In this document: piece after piece, positions 11,301 to 24,330 of the stretch
How positions within the stretch are numbered: position 1 is the stretch's first letter
How the letters are laid out: every line of letters starts with the position of its first letter
DNA from: Wyeomyia smithii
Taxonomy: Eukaryota; Arthropoda; Insecta; Diptera; Culicidae
Assembly: GCF_029784165.1 (NCBI RefSeq)
Contig: NC_073695.1
Location: forward strand, 89,783,902-89,847,901
Direction: 5' to 3'
DNA length: 64,000 nt
Position numbers and translations under genes: made by a program
The notes under the pieces: model-generated
What the model was told of the DNA's origin: nothing
Databases searched by the model: none
Seen by the model: the letters and a program-made list of their open reading frames with translations, nothing else

Positions 11301-12997
11301 TAAACCTCAAAGGTGGGTAGGATTGCCAGGGACGCAGAGGATAAAAATGGAGGCCAAGATAAATTAACGGCAATTTCGACTAACAAAGGACTCCTGGACG
11401 TTAAAACCAATTTATGTCGCTACAGTAAAGCGGAGCTGACATGCGTTGGATGAACGAGGTTTTCCTAACTGGAGGTGACAATCGGTGTGACAGCTGGGAT
11501 ATTTTTTTCTAGTTTATTGAGGGTCTGCGAAATTGTTAATAATCATGTTAGCAATAATAATTGTGCAGTTGTTAAATGCTATTTTACGCTTTTCTAGGGT
11601 GTTTCATATGTATGAGTGAGCGTCGTTTGCATTCTATTCAATACACCGAAAAGCTGTATTCAAAATTTAAGAAATAATTATAAATATTTTTCAAAAGAAC
11701 TGATTCTTTTTAAAAATGTTCTAAGAGTGAATATAAATGTTCAACGATAGCAATTAAAATAGTATTGCAAAAATTATCAGCAATTACGTTCGAAATCTAG
11801 CAATAATGAAATGTGGAGAAATTTCGCAAATACCGCGAATACCTGAAACTTTGAACGAGCCGGCAAAAGTACACATAACTTGCATTTCCCTTAACCTGAG
11901 CCGAAACGTGTACTATTTTCACTAGTATATTAAAACATAGTCGAGTTTAAAAAGTTGTTGGTTTTCTCTTTTCGCCCAGGTTCTACGTTAGCGTATATTG
12001 CTGTCTTATGAACGGAGCTCGGGAGCATTCTGTGGGTTATCCTGTTCATTCGCTGATATGCTTCAACCAAAATGCTACTCTATTTCCGTTTAAGTCTAGC
12101 ACGAGCGGAGGCGCCCTGCCAGCCCGGGTGCACCGGTCCAGGGTGATTAATCTTCAACATCTTGCGCGCGGACAAGCCAGCCGGAATTTTCACCCCGGTA
12201 GGAACCTCTGTCCGCACGAAACTGAAATCAGATATCTTTTAACGATGGTGTGAGTGCTACTCTCTGCTCATCGCGCTTTTTCACGCTACATGCCGTGCAA
12301 GGTTTATAACCCGGAATACCCTTGCGGCCTATTGTAGAAGGTGCCGCAACGATATGTAACGTATTACCGACCGTTAGAGTTATGAGCTTCATGGGATTTC
12401 CGAGTGAAATCAGCTGTGGCCAAACCACGGAAACTCCAGCTGCTGGAAAAAGGGCTCGATAGGAAAAGTTTGTGAATCAATGAAAAATAACGGTTGATGA
12501 ATGGGAGGCAAAGTAGCTCCATGTACGTGAAGGATATGTTGAGATAAAATATGTTATCCTGACTAATGTTGTAGAAAGAAAATAAATTGTTACTCGTGCA
12601 TATATTTGTTGTGAAGAATGAGATTGTATTGCTTTTATAGCCCATGCGTAGGAGTTTTGTGCCTTTTTTTTCTTAAAGCTTATTGAATGAGAGTTTAGTG
12701 ATTTATTGTTCCTCCTTTGATGAAAGATAAAATAAGGATAGGGTAAGGAATCAATATAAAAGCCGGGGCCGAGTCATAAATACAATTTGAATCAGATTGT
12801 CGAATTGCCTATCGATGCTAAAAATGTAACATCAGCTAATGGTAAAAAAACGCTTATTTCTACAAAATGGATAAACCAAATTGAAAAGCAATATCAATCT
12901 ATTCATCAAGTAATCTACATCTCAAATGATTGAATAGTGTTTTAATCGAAGGTTTGTTTTCAAACGTTCAGAGTGATACAAATGACTATTTTCCACT
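8371..12997. other. unassigned 4.6-kb stretch with small open frames
   Basis: No recognisable gene. Three open frames stand out by length: 9538-9852 (plus, 104 residues, with a hydrophobic segment IILLTFLFVAAAF), 10441-10701 (plus, 86 residues) and 10856-11266 (minus, 136 residues, with N-terminal hydrophobic LGIILLLFP). None has a domain I recognise, nor convincing codon bias or splice context. They could be chance frames or decayed exons. No terminal repeats or RNA genes were seen. Confidence 0.4.
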
Positions 12998-13602
12998 TCA
13001 GGCCATCTCCGAAGATTTTTCGAAGAGTCGGGCACCAATTTTCTCTGAAACTTCTGTTTTATAATAAACAGCGTTGATTTTGACACCTTTGTCGATGGAA
13101 ACCAGGTGAAGCTTATCTCGCTTGCAAACTGCCCTCAAAACCATCACCAACACTGCACTCTGGAACTCCAAAATATTGGTTTTCGCTGCCCACAATCGAT
13201 CATTTTGTGTAGCTGCTCCAAAACAAATAGTTTCTTAAACGAAAAAGCGCGACCAGAGAGCTTCTTTTTCTGAATGGCCTTGGAAACGCGAATTTCACGA
13301 TTCTTGTAAACCTTACATCCATAATCGTATGTCAAAATATTGTGGACAGATCTAAAAGATATATTAAAATTGGGGGGCAAATTTCCGCCGATTACGCTAT
13401 CTCAAAACTTCAACGACTAACGGTATTCTTGCAGATCGTGGTTGACCGGATCTCTACGGTTCTCCAAAGAGGATGTCTCCTTGTACTTTTTGATGGTTTT
13501 ATAAACGAAATATGGGTTAAAACCACACGATTCCAGTCGTCTTAAACAAACACAACTCTCATTAATACTTTCACATAATATATCTACGAAAGGAATGGCC
13601 AT
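12998..13602 (-). pseudogene. Tc1/mariner-like transposase relic
   Basis: Pieces in different frames on the minus strand line up in family order: a helix-turn-helix region ending in NPYFVYKTIKKYKETSS (13602-13417), then FNISFRSVHNIL and KKLFVLEQLHK (13380-13144), then LHLVSIDKGVKINAVYYKTE (13195-12998). This is the HTH, linker and first part of the catalytic domain of a Tc1/mariner-superfamily protein. The first catalytic aspartate, normally just before KLF, is not present, several frameshifts are needed, and the C-terminal half with the remaining catalytic residues is missing. It is a dead fragment. Terminal repeats were not found. Confidence 0.7.
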
Positions 13603-15095
13603 ACGACTACATTTTATATTTTTATAAAGTAGGCAATGTATTTAATTTTACGAGCATGCGGAACAGGGACGAGAACTGAGGATGTAAATTTGGCTTTGAA
13701 AAAATTATGCCTCATTCGTAATTGCGGCATATCTGTTTTCGTAACAATGCCATTCAAATCAATTTGGGAAAAATTCGGCCAAATGACCAACGGTCGAATG
13801 TCGACGATTTTTAATCGAATAAAACCTTGCACACGTAGCTGGCTTAGCAAACTAGGTATTTTTCACAGATGGAGACATTTTTTAGACCCATGAGTTATTT
13901 CCTAAAAAGACGCCTACCTATGTGTTTTGGCATGGGCTCTCATTTCAAAGCATTGTAGTTCAGAAACCGTCTGAATTGTCTGATAATGAGTTACAGGGAA
14001 TTACTAATGCCTTGTATTTGTAATGGCTTTTTTATTTGTATTTCAATGATTTTAAACAATTGAAACAGTCATTTAAAATTAAAGAGCTTGCAATAATTAA
14101 CTTAATGAATGCATCCGTTTTCAAGTTTTTTGGAATGTAAGTTTAAAAAAATAACAAACAAACAAATATTCATAAAATCAAAAATGGATTTTTTTTGTTG
14201 AATTTTTACATTATTAGAATACGTCTTACTTTAATACGGTACTATTCCGAAATATCGAAAATAGAGTGAAACGGCAGAATGAAAGATTTGAAATACTTTC
14301 AACTTTGTTACCACAGAACCTTGTTGGATGTAAAACAAATTTCTGTAGTTTATGAAAACATTTTTGAAACATTTTTTCATAAAAAAAAGGTTGAAATTCA
14401 TAACCAATTTGATTACAGTTCAAACAATCGCGTGGCCGCAACGAAACAATCCATGCACTTCCCCAGCCGACACTAAAATATACAGACGATTTGACTTTGT
14501 GAACGATTTGTTATTGTTGTTGTTGTTGCTTATTTCGCTCGATTGCACAACAACACACCCACCGGAAGTAACAATATTATTAATCATATATGAAAGCTAG
14601 AAAGCAACAATTTAATCTTCATTGTTCATCCGATCACTGTAGCAAATGATGATTTACTGAAAACCGGATCGAGGAGTAGCAAGCAGACTTATCACAGCGC
14701 AGCAGGCAACGATTTCATGTTTGTATGGTTTTTTACTGCAACACACGCTCATTTGACAGCAACATTCCGTAGCGGACGGCACCTTGTTTTTAGTGCATCA
14801 AAATTATTAATTATTATTGTTCTGTCACTCGCTAGAATATGGCTAATAGTGACAAAAACTTTGAAATTTCGCTTTTTTCTTTAGTGCCAATTTCTTGACC
14901 GCAGATGACAAAAGCAATGATTGAAAATGTTTTAATTTCTCCACCATCTACACGTCTTTATCTTTATACTGTGTTTATATTGGTTTTATATTGTGACACA
15001 CCAATGGCATTTTTTAAAACTTATTTATCAAACGATTTTTCAGAGTTGTGTAGTTGCAGTAATCTTTAATTTGTATTACACATACTAAGCGATTC
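13603..15095. other. unassigned stretch
   Basis: AT-rich DNA. Open frames at 13614-13850 (minus) and 13636-13893 (plus) overlap one another; neither is recognised, though either could be more of the adjacent transposon relic. A TTGTTGTTGTTG run is near 14510. Nothing else identified. Confidence 0.4.
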
Positions 15096-16282
15096 CACGG
15101 TGCTCCTACAGACCGTTATTATAAAAAAAATGTACCAAAGAATCTGAGTACACCATTCGATTCGTTATGACGTCCAGAATCTCTGGTCAAAATTTCAAAA
15201 TCATTGTACGGTACATTTTTAAGTAATGCCCTTTTCCAGGTCGTAAAGTACAAAAAAGTGATAAAAAGCGACGAAATACTTATTAAGTACCATTTTATAA
15301 AAAAACATCCAAATTTGTTTCTACACATTTCAAGGGTTACATTTCAAGACATTAACAATTGGTGAAAAGATTTGGTTGAAAATCCCACAGTGCACAGTGG
15401 TCTAAGCTCGAAAAATCGTGATCATTCTAGATCTTTCTAATTTCAAAAGATAAACAATTGCTGAATACTGCGTTGTCTTATCTGTACGGTTTACTCGACA
15501 AAATAGAGTTTTTTGTAGAACATCCCTCTTTCAAATCAGATTTTTGTCTATATTTTTTTGATTGTCAAAACAATCATCTTAGTTGAATGAACAAAAAATC
15601 TTGGAACATTTTGCATTGTTTTGACCATTACGGACTAAATTATAGACAAAAAACTGATTTTAAGGGGGGGTGTTCCACAAAAAAAAACTCTATTTTGTCG
15701 TGTCCAACGTACAGATAGGACATCGCAGTATTCAGCAATTTATATTTTAAAATTATCCACAACTTTGCTGAAGGAAGCAAGCTGGTATATTGAAAATAAG
15801 AAACAATATTTTTTTTATCTAACTGTTAGGTGGATTGATCGAAAAACTAAAAAAAACCTGAAGTAAGGTCTATTCTATAAAACAATTTTGCTGAAGACAT
15901 TGAGTACATAAAATCCGTTTTTCACAGTCAAATCTAGAACGATCACGATTTTTCGAGTTTAGACCACTGTGCACTGTGGAATTTTCAACTAAATCTTTTC
16001 ACCAATTATTAATGTCTTGAAATATAGCCCTTGGAATGTGTAGAAACTGTTTTGGAAGTTATTGTATAAAATGGTGGTTGAAAAACGTGCTTAACTATAA
16101 GTATTTCGTCGTTTTTATATCACTTTTTTGTACTTTACGACCTTCAGAAGGGCATTACTCAAAAATGTACCGTACAATGATTTTGAAATTTCGACCAGAG
16201 ATTCTGGACGTCATAACGAATCGAATAGTGTACTTCATTTTTTGGTGCATTTTTTATAATAACGGTCTGTGGGAGCACCGTG
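15096..16282. mobile_element. 1.2-kb foldback element with long inverted arms
   Basis: The left end CACGGTGCTCCTACAGACCG and the reverse complement of the right end (CACGGTGCTCCCACAGACCG) match, and the arms remain clearly homologous through to about 15556 on the left and 15640 on the right, where both turn at TTTTTGTCTATA. The right arm is about 180 bases longer because of extra sequence at roughly 15745-15925. There is no coding capacity; the open frames in the arms (15119-15328, 16036-16317) are mirror images. No clear target duplication was found, so the superfamily is open. Confidence 0.8.
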
Positions 16283-17004
16283 ACTCAATAACAGCAACAA
16301 ACAAATTTCAAACATAATTCAAACAAGCTCTATAGTTAAAATATGATGGCATTTAGTGAAAAACAATTTTAGCGCTTGAAATAATGTAGAACTGCACATT
16401 TCATATTTTGCAAGGTGAGAAAACGCAGCATTGCTTCAAGAACGTGTTTGTGGCCCTGAGAAAGTCCAATTGTAATTTGTACTTGACAGAAGTAACGAAA
16501 CAATTCACTTCGAGCTAGTGTATTTCGCAATTGTTCTAGCTTCGGACCCAGTGTACATGGTTAGCTCTCCTGGGAGGCTAAACTTGGCTGCTCTGTCGCT
16601 TATCCTAGGTCCGCTTGTATCTTCGATGCCATTTTAATGACAAGTTTGTTGACGGCTTAACAGTTGACGGAAAACTAATGCACATCGCGCGCAACGTTTG
16701 TCTTTATATTTAAAAAAATAACAGCGCGCAGCGCAGCCCAACCTTTTTTTACTTTCTTCCATAATACCGTATGCGTGGCCCCGTCCACTTGTCGCGTTAG
16801 TCCTATTCGTTGGTATTTAAGACAATCGCACGGGTTTATTTTATCACATCATCATTCATTTGACCAGTGACTTTCGCGCTATTCGGGTGTGTATTTTAAA
16901 ATCGGTTACATTTTACATTTATCCTTAGTGTTTCTCGTGATTACGTTCCTACTACGTGGGTGGTGAACGTAGAAGAAGATACACAACCAGTCCCAAGGCC
17001 TGTA
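16283..17004. other. unassigned stretch upstream of the H2A relic
   Basis: No gene recognised. From about 16720 the GC content rises. A TATA-like TATTTAAG at about 16814 is followed some 30-40 bases later by an initiator-like TCATTCA, roughly where a histone promoter would sit relative to the H2A-like codons at 17005. However, the intervening sequence does not resemble an H2A N-terminus, so the promoter reading is weak. Confidence 0.3.
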
Positions 17005-17192
17005 AATTATGCGGGTTCGTGCAGGAGTACCTATCGATCTGGCGGCTGCAATGTACCTCGCTGTGGAAGTGTTGGAATTGTTAGGAAACGCTGCTACAGG
17101 TAATAACAAGAAGGAAAATCATCCTCCAAGTGGCAATTCGCAATAACATGTACGAGCTTCTATCCGCCATCACTGAATGCCCAGCGAAATGT
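17005..17192 (+). pseudogene. histone H2A pseudogene fragment
   Basis: In the plus strand the order of H2A landmarks is preserved across frames: NYA (17005-17013), then RVRAGVPIDLAAAMYLAVEV and LELLGNAATGNNKK (frame from 17009 to a stop at 17146), then, one frame over, IILQVAIRNNMYELLSAIT (to about 17190). These correspond to the canonical NYAERVGAGAPVYLAAV..YLAAEVLELAGNAARDNKK..RIIPRHLQLAIRND.ELNKLLSGVT. The core histone would package DNA, but this copy has at least two frameshifts, lacks the RHL triplet, and has neither a recognisable N-terminus nor the C-terminal GGVLPNIQAVLLPKK. No other histone gene or 3' stem-loop is adjacent. Confidence 0.8.
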
Positions 17193-20100
17193 TCTTCCGA
17201 ATATCTAAGCATTTCTACCTTCGAACAAAACAGGACAAACGGCATTATTCGATTGATTCCCAGCTTTGTAGAAAATTAACCTAACCGTTCTTCTAGGGAC
17301 GATCACTTGCTTTCAATTGAATTAGTTATTGAGTTTTTCACTTCTCAGTACTAAGCATACAGTACACGTAAGTTTACTATCATTAACAAAAATCAACGCA
17401 ATTCTTGAATTAGCCATACTTAAACGGACAATTAAAGAATCATTAATTTTTCTTCCTATAAGGCACAATAATAAATATGCAGCCTGCTATCAATTTTTTG
17501 CATGAGGTTATCGTCTTATAGTGCGTGTCTGGATACAAATTGAAATAAAATAAAACTTAATTTTTATAGATTGCCAACCAAAAAGCGCATTAATAATAAA
17601 AATAGTTTATTCGTGATATTTGTTCGCAAATTGGGCTGTTGAGAAATTTGCATCAGTTGGGTTGTTCAACAATTTCGACAATTCAACAATTTTATTCAAT
17701 GAAGAGTTACTTTATTTGAACAAATAATAGTAGACTTTATAACGAATCACTGTCACCAACGTATTTGTACAGCACTATTACTCGGCATAAAAAAGCAGAA
17801 GTACTCGTTCAAAAAGGGTCCGGTTGATTATGTAACTAAAAATTAAAAAAAGTTTTTTTTTTCAAATTTTGTGACAAGAGTGCGGTTTTCTGACCGAAGA
17901 TCCTCCGAACTGGAGTTCGGGAAGGATTACAATGAAGCGAAGAAGAGATGGAGTTTTTCAAAGGTTATAAACGATCCAAAAAAACAAGTACTCTGGGGAA
18001 CAGGGTACTACAATGGTCGTGGCCCAAAGTATGATGAATAAAAGGTTCACAAAACCATAAAAAGCGAAATTAAAAAAGGCAATTACTGGTTACACTGGTA
18101 AACATTTATTTTACAATACACTAGAGGCTTTAAAATTCACAAGAGTGGTTAAAAAGCTCTAAGCTTATTGGGGCAACTATTTTGAGTTAAGGAGCAACGT
18201 TTTTTTCATTCGCTTTTGTCAACCAATGTAACCTACCTCAATTCAAAATTTTTGATTAAAAATGATAGGACTATTATTATCATATATTACAAATTAGCTT
18301 TGTTAAAACAGAAAAAAATATATTTTTCATCGTTGTAAATTATCAATAACTTTATTGGGATTGGAGATAATTTTATTCTGTCTCCGGCAAAGTCATTTCC
18401 GATAAAATTTAATTTTTAGCGATATAAAACCTAATAGGATTCAATGTACCGTGCCCACCTTAAACAATTCAATGCCGAAATGTTGAAATTAACTTTTGGA
18501 TGATTAAAATATGCAATTTCTGCTTGGGTTATAATTTCAACCCTGAAAACTGCTTTAGAAACTTTAAAACATGGAATTGTTATTAAAATTTGATATGCGA
18601 TAAATTTAAAAAATAAATCTTCAAAAGCTGTTTTTTCAAATCGCACTGCTGTACCATCTAAACAGCATTTCTCAAAGTTGCAGCCATATTTAAGATTGTC
18701 TCTAAGCCTAAGTTTTCATTTGAAGGATGAGCCCCCAGGTTTCCGTACATAATACAATTTTGAGTTCTTCTAATAAACATGATCATTATTATTTCCACGC
18801 AAACCGATTTTACTAATTTAATTATCAAACCTCAAGACCACTCAAATGATACAGTTGGTTTCAAAAAAGTACCGATCAGGGTTTCGGAAAAAGCCCAGTT
18901 GGATCGAAAATAAACAAATATTCAGAATATGATGGGTAATTAAAAATAATTCCATAAACTCTAAAAATTCATCTACTGACACAACCTCTGCCCTGTTACC
19001 ATAATACGAACACGTTTAACATGTCTTCCAACACCTTTCGCATAAACTAGACTGTTGGAGTCTAAGGTCTCAAATTTCCAAAATCGTCCGATCCTTCGAT
19101 GCAATTAGTGCGATTAAAGTGCCAAAACCTAACATTGCCATTGATAGTGCCATTTATGGATGGCAGTTGCGATTGTCCAGGTACTTCTACTGCTGGTGAA
19201 AACTATGTGTATAGTGTTTCTTGTTTCTGTAGAGCATCTTGTGACAACTTCGTCGGTGAGGACCTAACACCAAGTGGGCGGATGTAGGCAAAGTAACAGG
19301 CACATGCAGACCGTTTGCTGTAATTCGATCCAAAATGACCCATAAATATCCTATGTACACAGCAGCAACGGCAACAAAAAGTTGATGGCTTTGAGTAAAA
19401 CCCGACAGCAAGCAGTTGTCAGCATGTACACGAGGCAAGACACCACCAGATGGACAAGCTTGCAGACAAATTAACTGCCAAGTGATATAAGCGTGTAACA
19501 AATTAGGAAAACTCCGAATAAGATGGACAACCAAGCTGCAATTCGAAAGTCTGAGTTGGCTTTCCTCTTTCTATCCCCCTGTCGGTCGCTACGAGGTTGG
19601 TGCAATAAAGAAACTGGAAATCATTTGAACAGCTGCTCGGTTAGAAGTTAGATGATATATAAAAAGAATTAACATTGTAGGAATATGGAACCAAACGCCA
19701 GGATTTTAGCGAAGCATAAGACACGTGCTTGTAGAAGGCTAATTCAGGATTTTACTTTTCCTGATAATCTTTCATGTCTTAGGTCCAATAAAGAAGACCG
19801 GCAAATTCGCTACTTGTGAAAAATAACATAAGTACCCCGTACGGTGGTTGATAGTGTTTCAACCATAGAGATACACAAAAACTACTGTGTGTTGTGAGCT
19901 AAAATGTCATTCCCATTTATTGATTTTATGATAATTACGCCATGGTCAGGTCAACAACATTAATCATCGTCACCTTTTGGGTGGAGACGCTAGCTTTTTT
20001 CCTACGCCTAGCTTTGCTGCTACGCATATCTGCTTGTGCTAGAGTTCTACAGTGTACGGCATGGTTCAGCTTTCCACTTGTTATAATAAAACTACAATCT

Positions 20101-20470
20101 CCCATTTACATATTCATAACTCAATGTATCACGAACCGTTTTTTGGCCTTTGCCGAAGGGCAACCATCGTTACATCGCTTTCGTTACAAACCTGTTAATG
20201 ACTGGAAAGTGTGCCGGCCGTAACTGTTGAAAAGAGTGTCGTGCTAATGACAATATCCATTAGGTGTTGAAGGAAAAAGGATATATTCTGTATGAGGTCA
20301 GCCTACATTTGCAGTCTCGGGTGTCTTGATAAGGTGCGCAGCATAATTGTGTTACCAAAAAAAAAGCATCAGTCCATCTTCACTGACCAAATTTTCTCTT
20401 GCTGGTTGGCTTGCAGCAGTCTTTTGAAACTTTCCTCGACATGTTTAAAATTACATTATCAATGTCTATT
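17193..20470. other. unassigned 3.3-kb stretch
   Basis: AT-rich DNA with no recognisable gene. Open frames at 18431-18646 (minus), 19099-19287 (plus), 19187-19534 (minus), 19942-20223 (plus) are short, mutually overlapping or featureless. No terminal repeats, RNA genes or arrays were recognised. Confidence 0.4.
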
Positions 20471-20481
20471 TCGAATAAATG

Positions 20482-20560
20482 TAATATTTTTGTACGTTAT
20501 GGCAAAAAAAAGCATGTATTTTTGATGTAATATTTTTAACGTTATGGCAAAAAAAAGCAT
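20482..20560 (+). repeat. two-copy short direct repeat
   Basis: TAATATTTTTGTACGTTATGGC followed by an A run and AGCAT (20482-20515) is repeated at 20528-20560 with two bases missing. A local tandem duplication of about 46 bases. Confidence 0.8.
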
Positions 20561-20708
20561 TCGAACATAGAAAATAACTGTTTCGGGTGTACAGCATAAT
20601 GTTGAATATAGCAAGAGCGCTATGAAGGTAGTTGAAGAGTTGTTAATTTTTAAGTCTTAAAAAATATAAAATTGACCACCGGAATATCTGTTATTTTCAA
20701 ACATGAAA

Positions 20709-20765
20709 GATGCTCAGTGGTAAAATGTTTGCCGCTAATGTTGAGGTCGAGTCTGCAGTACGCAA
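20709..20765 (+). mobile_element. degenerate tRNA-like (SINE head) sequence
   Basis: TGCTCAGTGGTAAAATG resembles a tRNA D-arm/A box and AGGTCGAGTCTGCAGT, about 25 bases on, resembles a decayed B box. Stems do not fold well. This is consistent with an old tRNA-derived SINE or tRNA pseudogene; chance similarity is possible. Confidence 0.35.
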
Positions 20766-20772
20766 AGGATTA

Positions 20773-22503
20773 ACCAGTAGTAGCTACAGAGAAGGTTATA
20801 AATAGACTAAAATTGTTTCCAATATCATTGCATATTTCGCAAACCAAACAGACGAGGCCAAAGTCAGGCCGAAACAAAAACCACCGTGAAGAAGAAAATC
20901 GAAATCTCTGCCAACCTGCCAATTTCAACAGATCGTTAAAACGTTATCTTCATTTCAATCGGCACTAATTCGTGTGTCCAGAACGCCCACTCATTCGAAA
21001 TGGACCTTTTTTGTTCGATCTTTCTAGCGCCCCTTCCCAACCCAGCGTTGCTTACTTTTCTCTCCCAAATATTTTGTATGCATTTTCGAATGACTTATGG
21101 GTTTTCTTGTGTTTTACACAATAAACGCCGCTTCAATCTCGCCCGGGTCCTGTATCGGAGGACCCGTGCGACTGGAGTCTGATGACTGTCTGCAATCACC
21201 TATATTTGGTTTTCGAGATATTCGGAGTACGCTTTGTTGGCTTAGGCCATCCGTGGATAATTAGGTAATTAATACGCAAGTGGTCTAATGCTGTCTGGTC
21301 TGCTCGGCTTGGTGGTGGATGATGGCTGAAGGAACCGTTTGAAGTAGGAGGCAAAAAATCGAACAAATGCGGAACAACACCGGCGAGCGTCGAAATTAAA
21401 GGCCGCGATTTCGCTTCCAAGCAATTTTCGACATTTTTTAGGTATCTCTTAGTTCGACTTAGTGGGGGTTTCTTTGTTCGTCCGTTCGAGCGTATAAAAT
21501 TTGTTTCGGTGCCACCACAAATCAAACAAACAAGCCGAGAAAAATAGTGCTTGGAATTATGTTTGATTTTTGTGCCTGGCGCAGGATGATTAGTGGCTGA
21601 AAGGTTTTGACGACGGGGTTTTTCTTTGTGGTCGGCTAAAGAGCCGTGCGAGGACTTTTCGAATTAGCGTCGGTTAGATGCGAACAATGGGCTTTCGATG
21701 CGCTGGTTTATTGTGAACGAATGAAGAATGTTCATAAACTTTCACCAAATGAAACATCAACAGGATTTGAATCAAGTGTTTTTATTTCGAGATATTTTTA
21801 TGTTGTTTATCGGTATGTTGGTAAATAGAGAGGTTTGTTTATATAATCAGGTTTAGCGTTATCACACGTTATTTTTCACAACTTAGCCCAATAAGTTTTA
21901 GAATAATTAACTTGGTTACTGAGTTTGGTAAATAATAGTCAGTTACGGACTTTTATAGTTGAGTAGTTTAAAAAATCAAAACGTTTATAAGTATGAGTCG
22001 TGATTTGTATACTGTTTCTTTTTTTTTGTTTTGAAATCATATGCATGAGCAGCCCTTCTTTTGAAAACATGTAAATGAGCAGGACTAAAAATCCTAAATT
22101 GTTAGATTGGAATGTTTTCGGACTAATCTTCTTTTCTTCAATGTGTTTTCAATCTATTCGACTTCCTCAATCCAGATCAGAGCCGGAGCTCAAACATTCA
22201 GATTTGTTCAAAACTTCTCACATCGAAATGCAGCTATGAAAACTGCTTAAAAATTTTGTTGTGAGTTTCTGTGTTCTTCCAATTCGCACTACTTTTGATC
22301 TGTTTTCATCAGAGTAGGTAGTTGGACTTTACACTCGCATCCAAGTGAGTTTTAAAACTTGCTTGCACATCTATTTCTCGGTTGCACATAAACCCTACAC
22401 GCAAAAGTTCAAACTCTAATCAACCAATGTGTCTTAAAACGCACAGTAATAGCTCTGAATTCGCACGAAAAATGTGCGAAATGCATAACGCAACAGTTGT
22501 ACA
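20773..22503. other. unassigned stretch with one TATA-like site
   Basis: No recognised gene. TATAAAA at 21493-21499 lies in a GC-richer block and might be a core promoter (an LTR or a gene), but no initiator, coding frame or LTR partner was found. The open frame at 21196-21525 (minus) overlaps this block and is unrecognised. Confidence 0.35.
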
Positions 22504-24330
22504 ATGAATACATTGACAACGATTGAAATCAGAACTTCAAATTGGGCGCAGTACAGGAAAGCTTTCACCGAGTACACTAAAGAAATAAGTAAAACCAAAA
22601 GGAGAACTTGGATTCAAACGTGTGAAAGCATAGGCAACACACCTACGGTTGCTAGACTCCACGAAACGCTTTCCAAGAATCACACAACTGAACTTGGCAG
22701 CCTGAAGCATCATTCAGAATGAAGCCTTTACGAAGACTTCCGCTAACACTCTGAATCTGTTGATGGAAACCCATTTTCCGGGCTCGACTGTATGCGAGGT
22801 TTCCGAAAATGGTGAGTTGGGAGACGAACCTCTGGAGATTCTGTCGAACTCTGAAAGAGAAGATGTCTCAACTTCTAACGTACCTGCTTGACGAAATTTT
22901 CACGTCGACCTGAGTGAAAAATGCTGTGAGATCTTTCCAACCTTTTAAGTCTGCAGGTGTTGACGGAGTGTTTTCGACATTGCTTCAAAAAGGTGAGGTA
23001 ACCCTGATACGGTTACTAACTAAGATTTCTAAGGTTAGTTTAGGATTTAACTACATTCCATCGAACTGGAGGGTTATCTTTATACCAAAAACGTACAATA
23101 GAGATAGAAATAACCCCAAATCTTTTAGATCCATAAGCTTGTCTTCAATCCTGCTAAAGACAATGAAAAAACACAAAAATTGAAAGATCTCTTTCAGTAA
23201 AAGAAATAGCACTATGCTCTTTCCTGGATATTGAAGGTGCTTTCGATAACACGACCTACTCTTCCATGGCGAATGCGATGAAGAAAAGGATGTTTCACAC
23301 ATGTATAGTCAACTGGATTCATACCATGCTTGCACAAAGAATAATCTTTTCGGAGCTGGGGGGATCATCTATAACTGTAAGAGCTACGAAAGGATGCCCT
23401 CAAGGCGGAGTACTTTCACCACTCCTGTGGTTTTTAGTTGTTGATGACCTTCTTAAAAGCTTAGAAGATAAAGGTTTTGAAGTTGTAGGCTTCGCAGACG
23501 ACATTGTCATTATGGTAAGAGGAAAGTTTGACAATGTAGTTTCGGAAAGAATGCAACTTGTTTTAAACGTAACCCATCTCTATTGTAGAAAAGAGGGTCT
23601 GTACATTAACCCGGCAAAAGTTACAGTAGTACCTTACACTACAAGGAGGAAACTTCACCTAATGCCTCTTAAGCTTGAGGGAAGTTCTATCCAGTTTAGC
23701 GAAAGGGTTGAATTTCTAGGATTGACTATAGATGCAAAACCTAACTGGAATGCTCATCTAGACGTTGCAGTAAGCAAAGCGGTCAGCGCGTTCTGGTTAT
23801 GTTCCAAAACGGTTGGCAGAAAATGGGGCCTAAAACCAAAAATGGTCTGATGGATCTCGAAAGAACATACGCTTCCTTAGTGTGGTGGCCTAAAACAAAA
23901 TAGGCTACTGCAAGAACTAAATTAGCAAAGCTTCAGAGACTGGCGTGTATTGCCATAACTGGACCACTCCATCGAAAGCGTTGGATGCAGTTCTTCACCT
24001 GCTGCTTCTGCATAAGTTTTTGCAATTAGAAGCGGAAAGAACTGCCCTGCGGCTCAAACGTCTTAAAGAGGTCTTACCTGGTGATCTTGTTGGTCATCTG
24101 AGTATTTTGCAATACTTTAAAAAAGAGCAATTGTTGAGTATGTGCGCAGACTGAATGAAACCTTTGGACAACTACGACATTCTCTACAAGGTGCGTGAAA
24201 CATCGCGCTCCGACTGGGAGTGCGGAGTTAATATGGTTCGTCAGGGGTCAACGGTATTCTTCACGGACGGCTCAAAAATCGGTTCGAAAACTGGTGCGGG
24301 AATCTGGCATTTGGCATTGAAAAAAATAAA
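22504..24330 (+). pseudogene. LOA/R1-group LINE ORF2 relic (RT and RNase H)
   Basis: Several plus-strand frames in order encode a non-LTR reverse transcriptase. A pre-RT linker (KRRTWIQTCESIGNT, 22504-22722) is followed by RT fingers (KSAGVDGVFSTLLQKG, 22914-23183) and, after a deletion, the RT core: LDIEGAFDNTTYSSMANAM spanning 23220, GCPQGGVLSPLLW and the catalytic FADDIVI at about 23490-23510. The thumb follows (VPYTTRRKLHLMPL, KWGLKP), and then the start of RNase H (FFTDGSKIGSKTGAGIW, 24155-24310). The endonuclease domain and ORF1 are absent and at least four frame breaks are present. RNase H plus these motifs suggest the LOA/Lian-like or R1 group. The element would copy its RNA into DNA at a nick; this copy cannot. 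It is cut off inside RNase H near 24310. Confidence 0.8.

Noticed and set aside
16810..16860. Histone-type promoter for the H2A relic
   Set aside because: TATA-like and initiator-like words occur at roughly fitting distance, but the sequence between them and the relic does not encode an H2A N-terminus.
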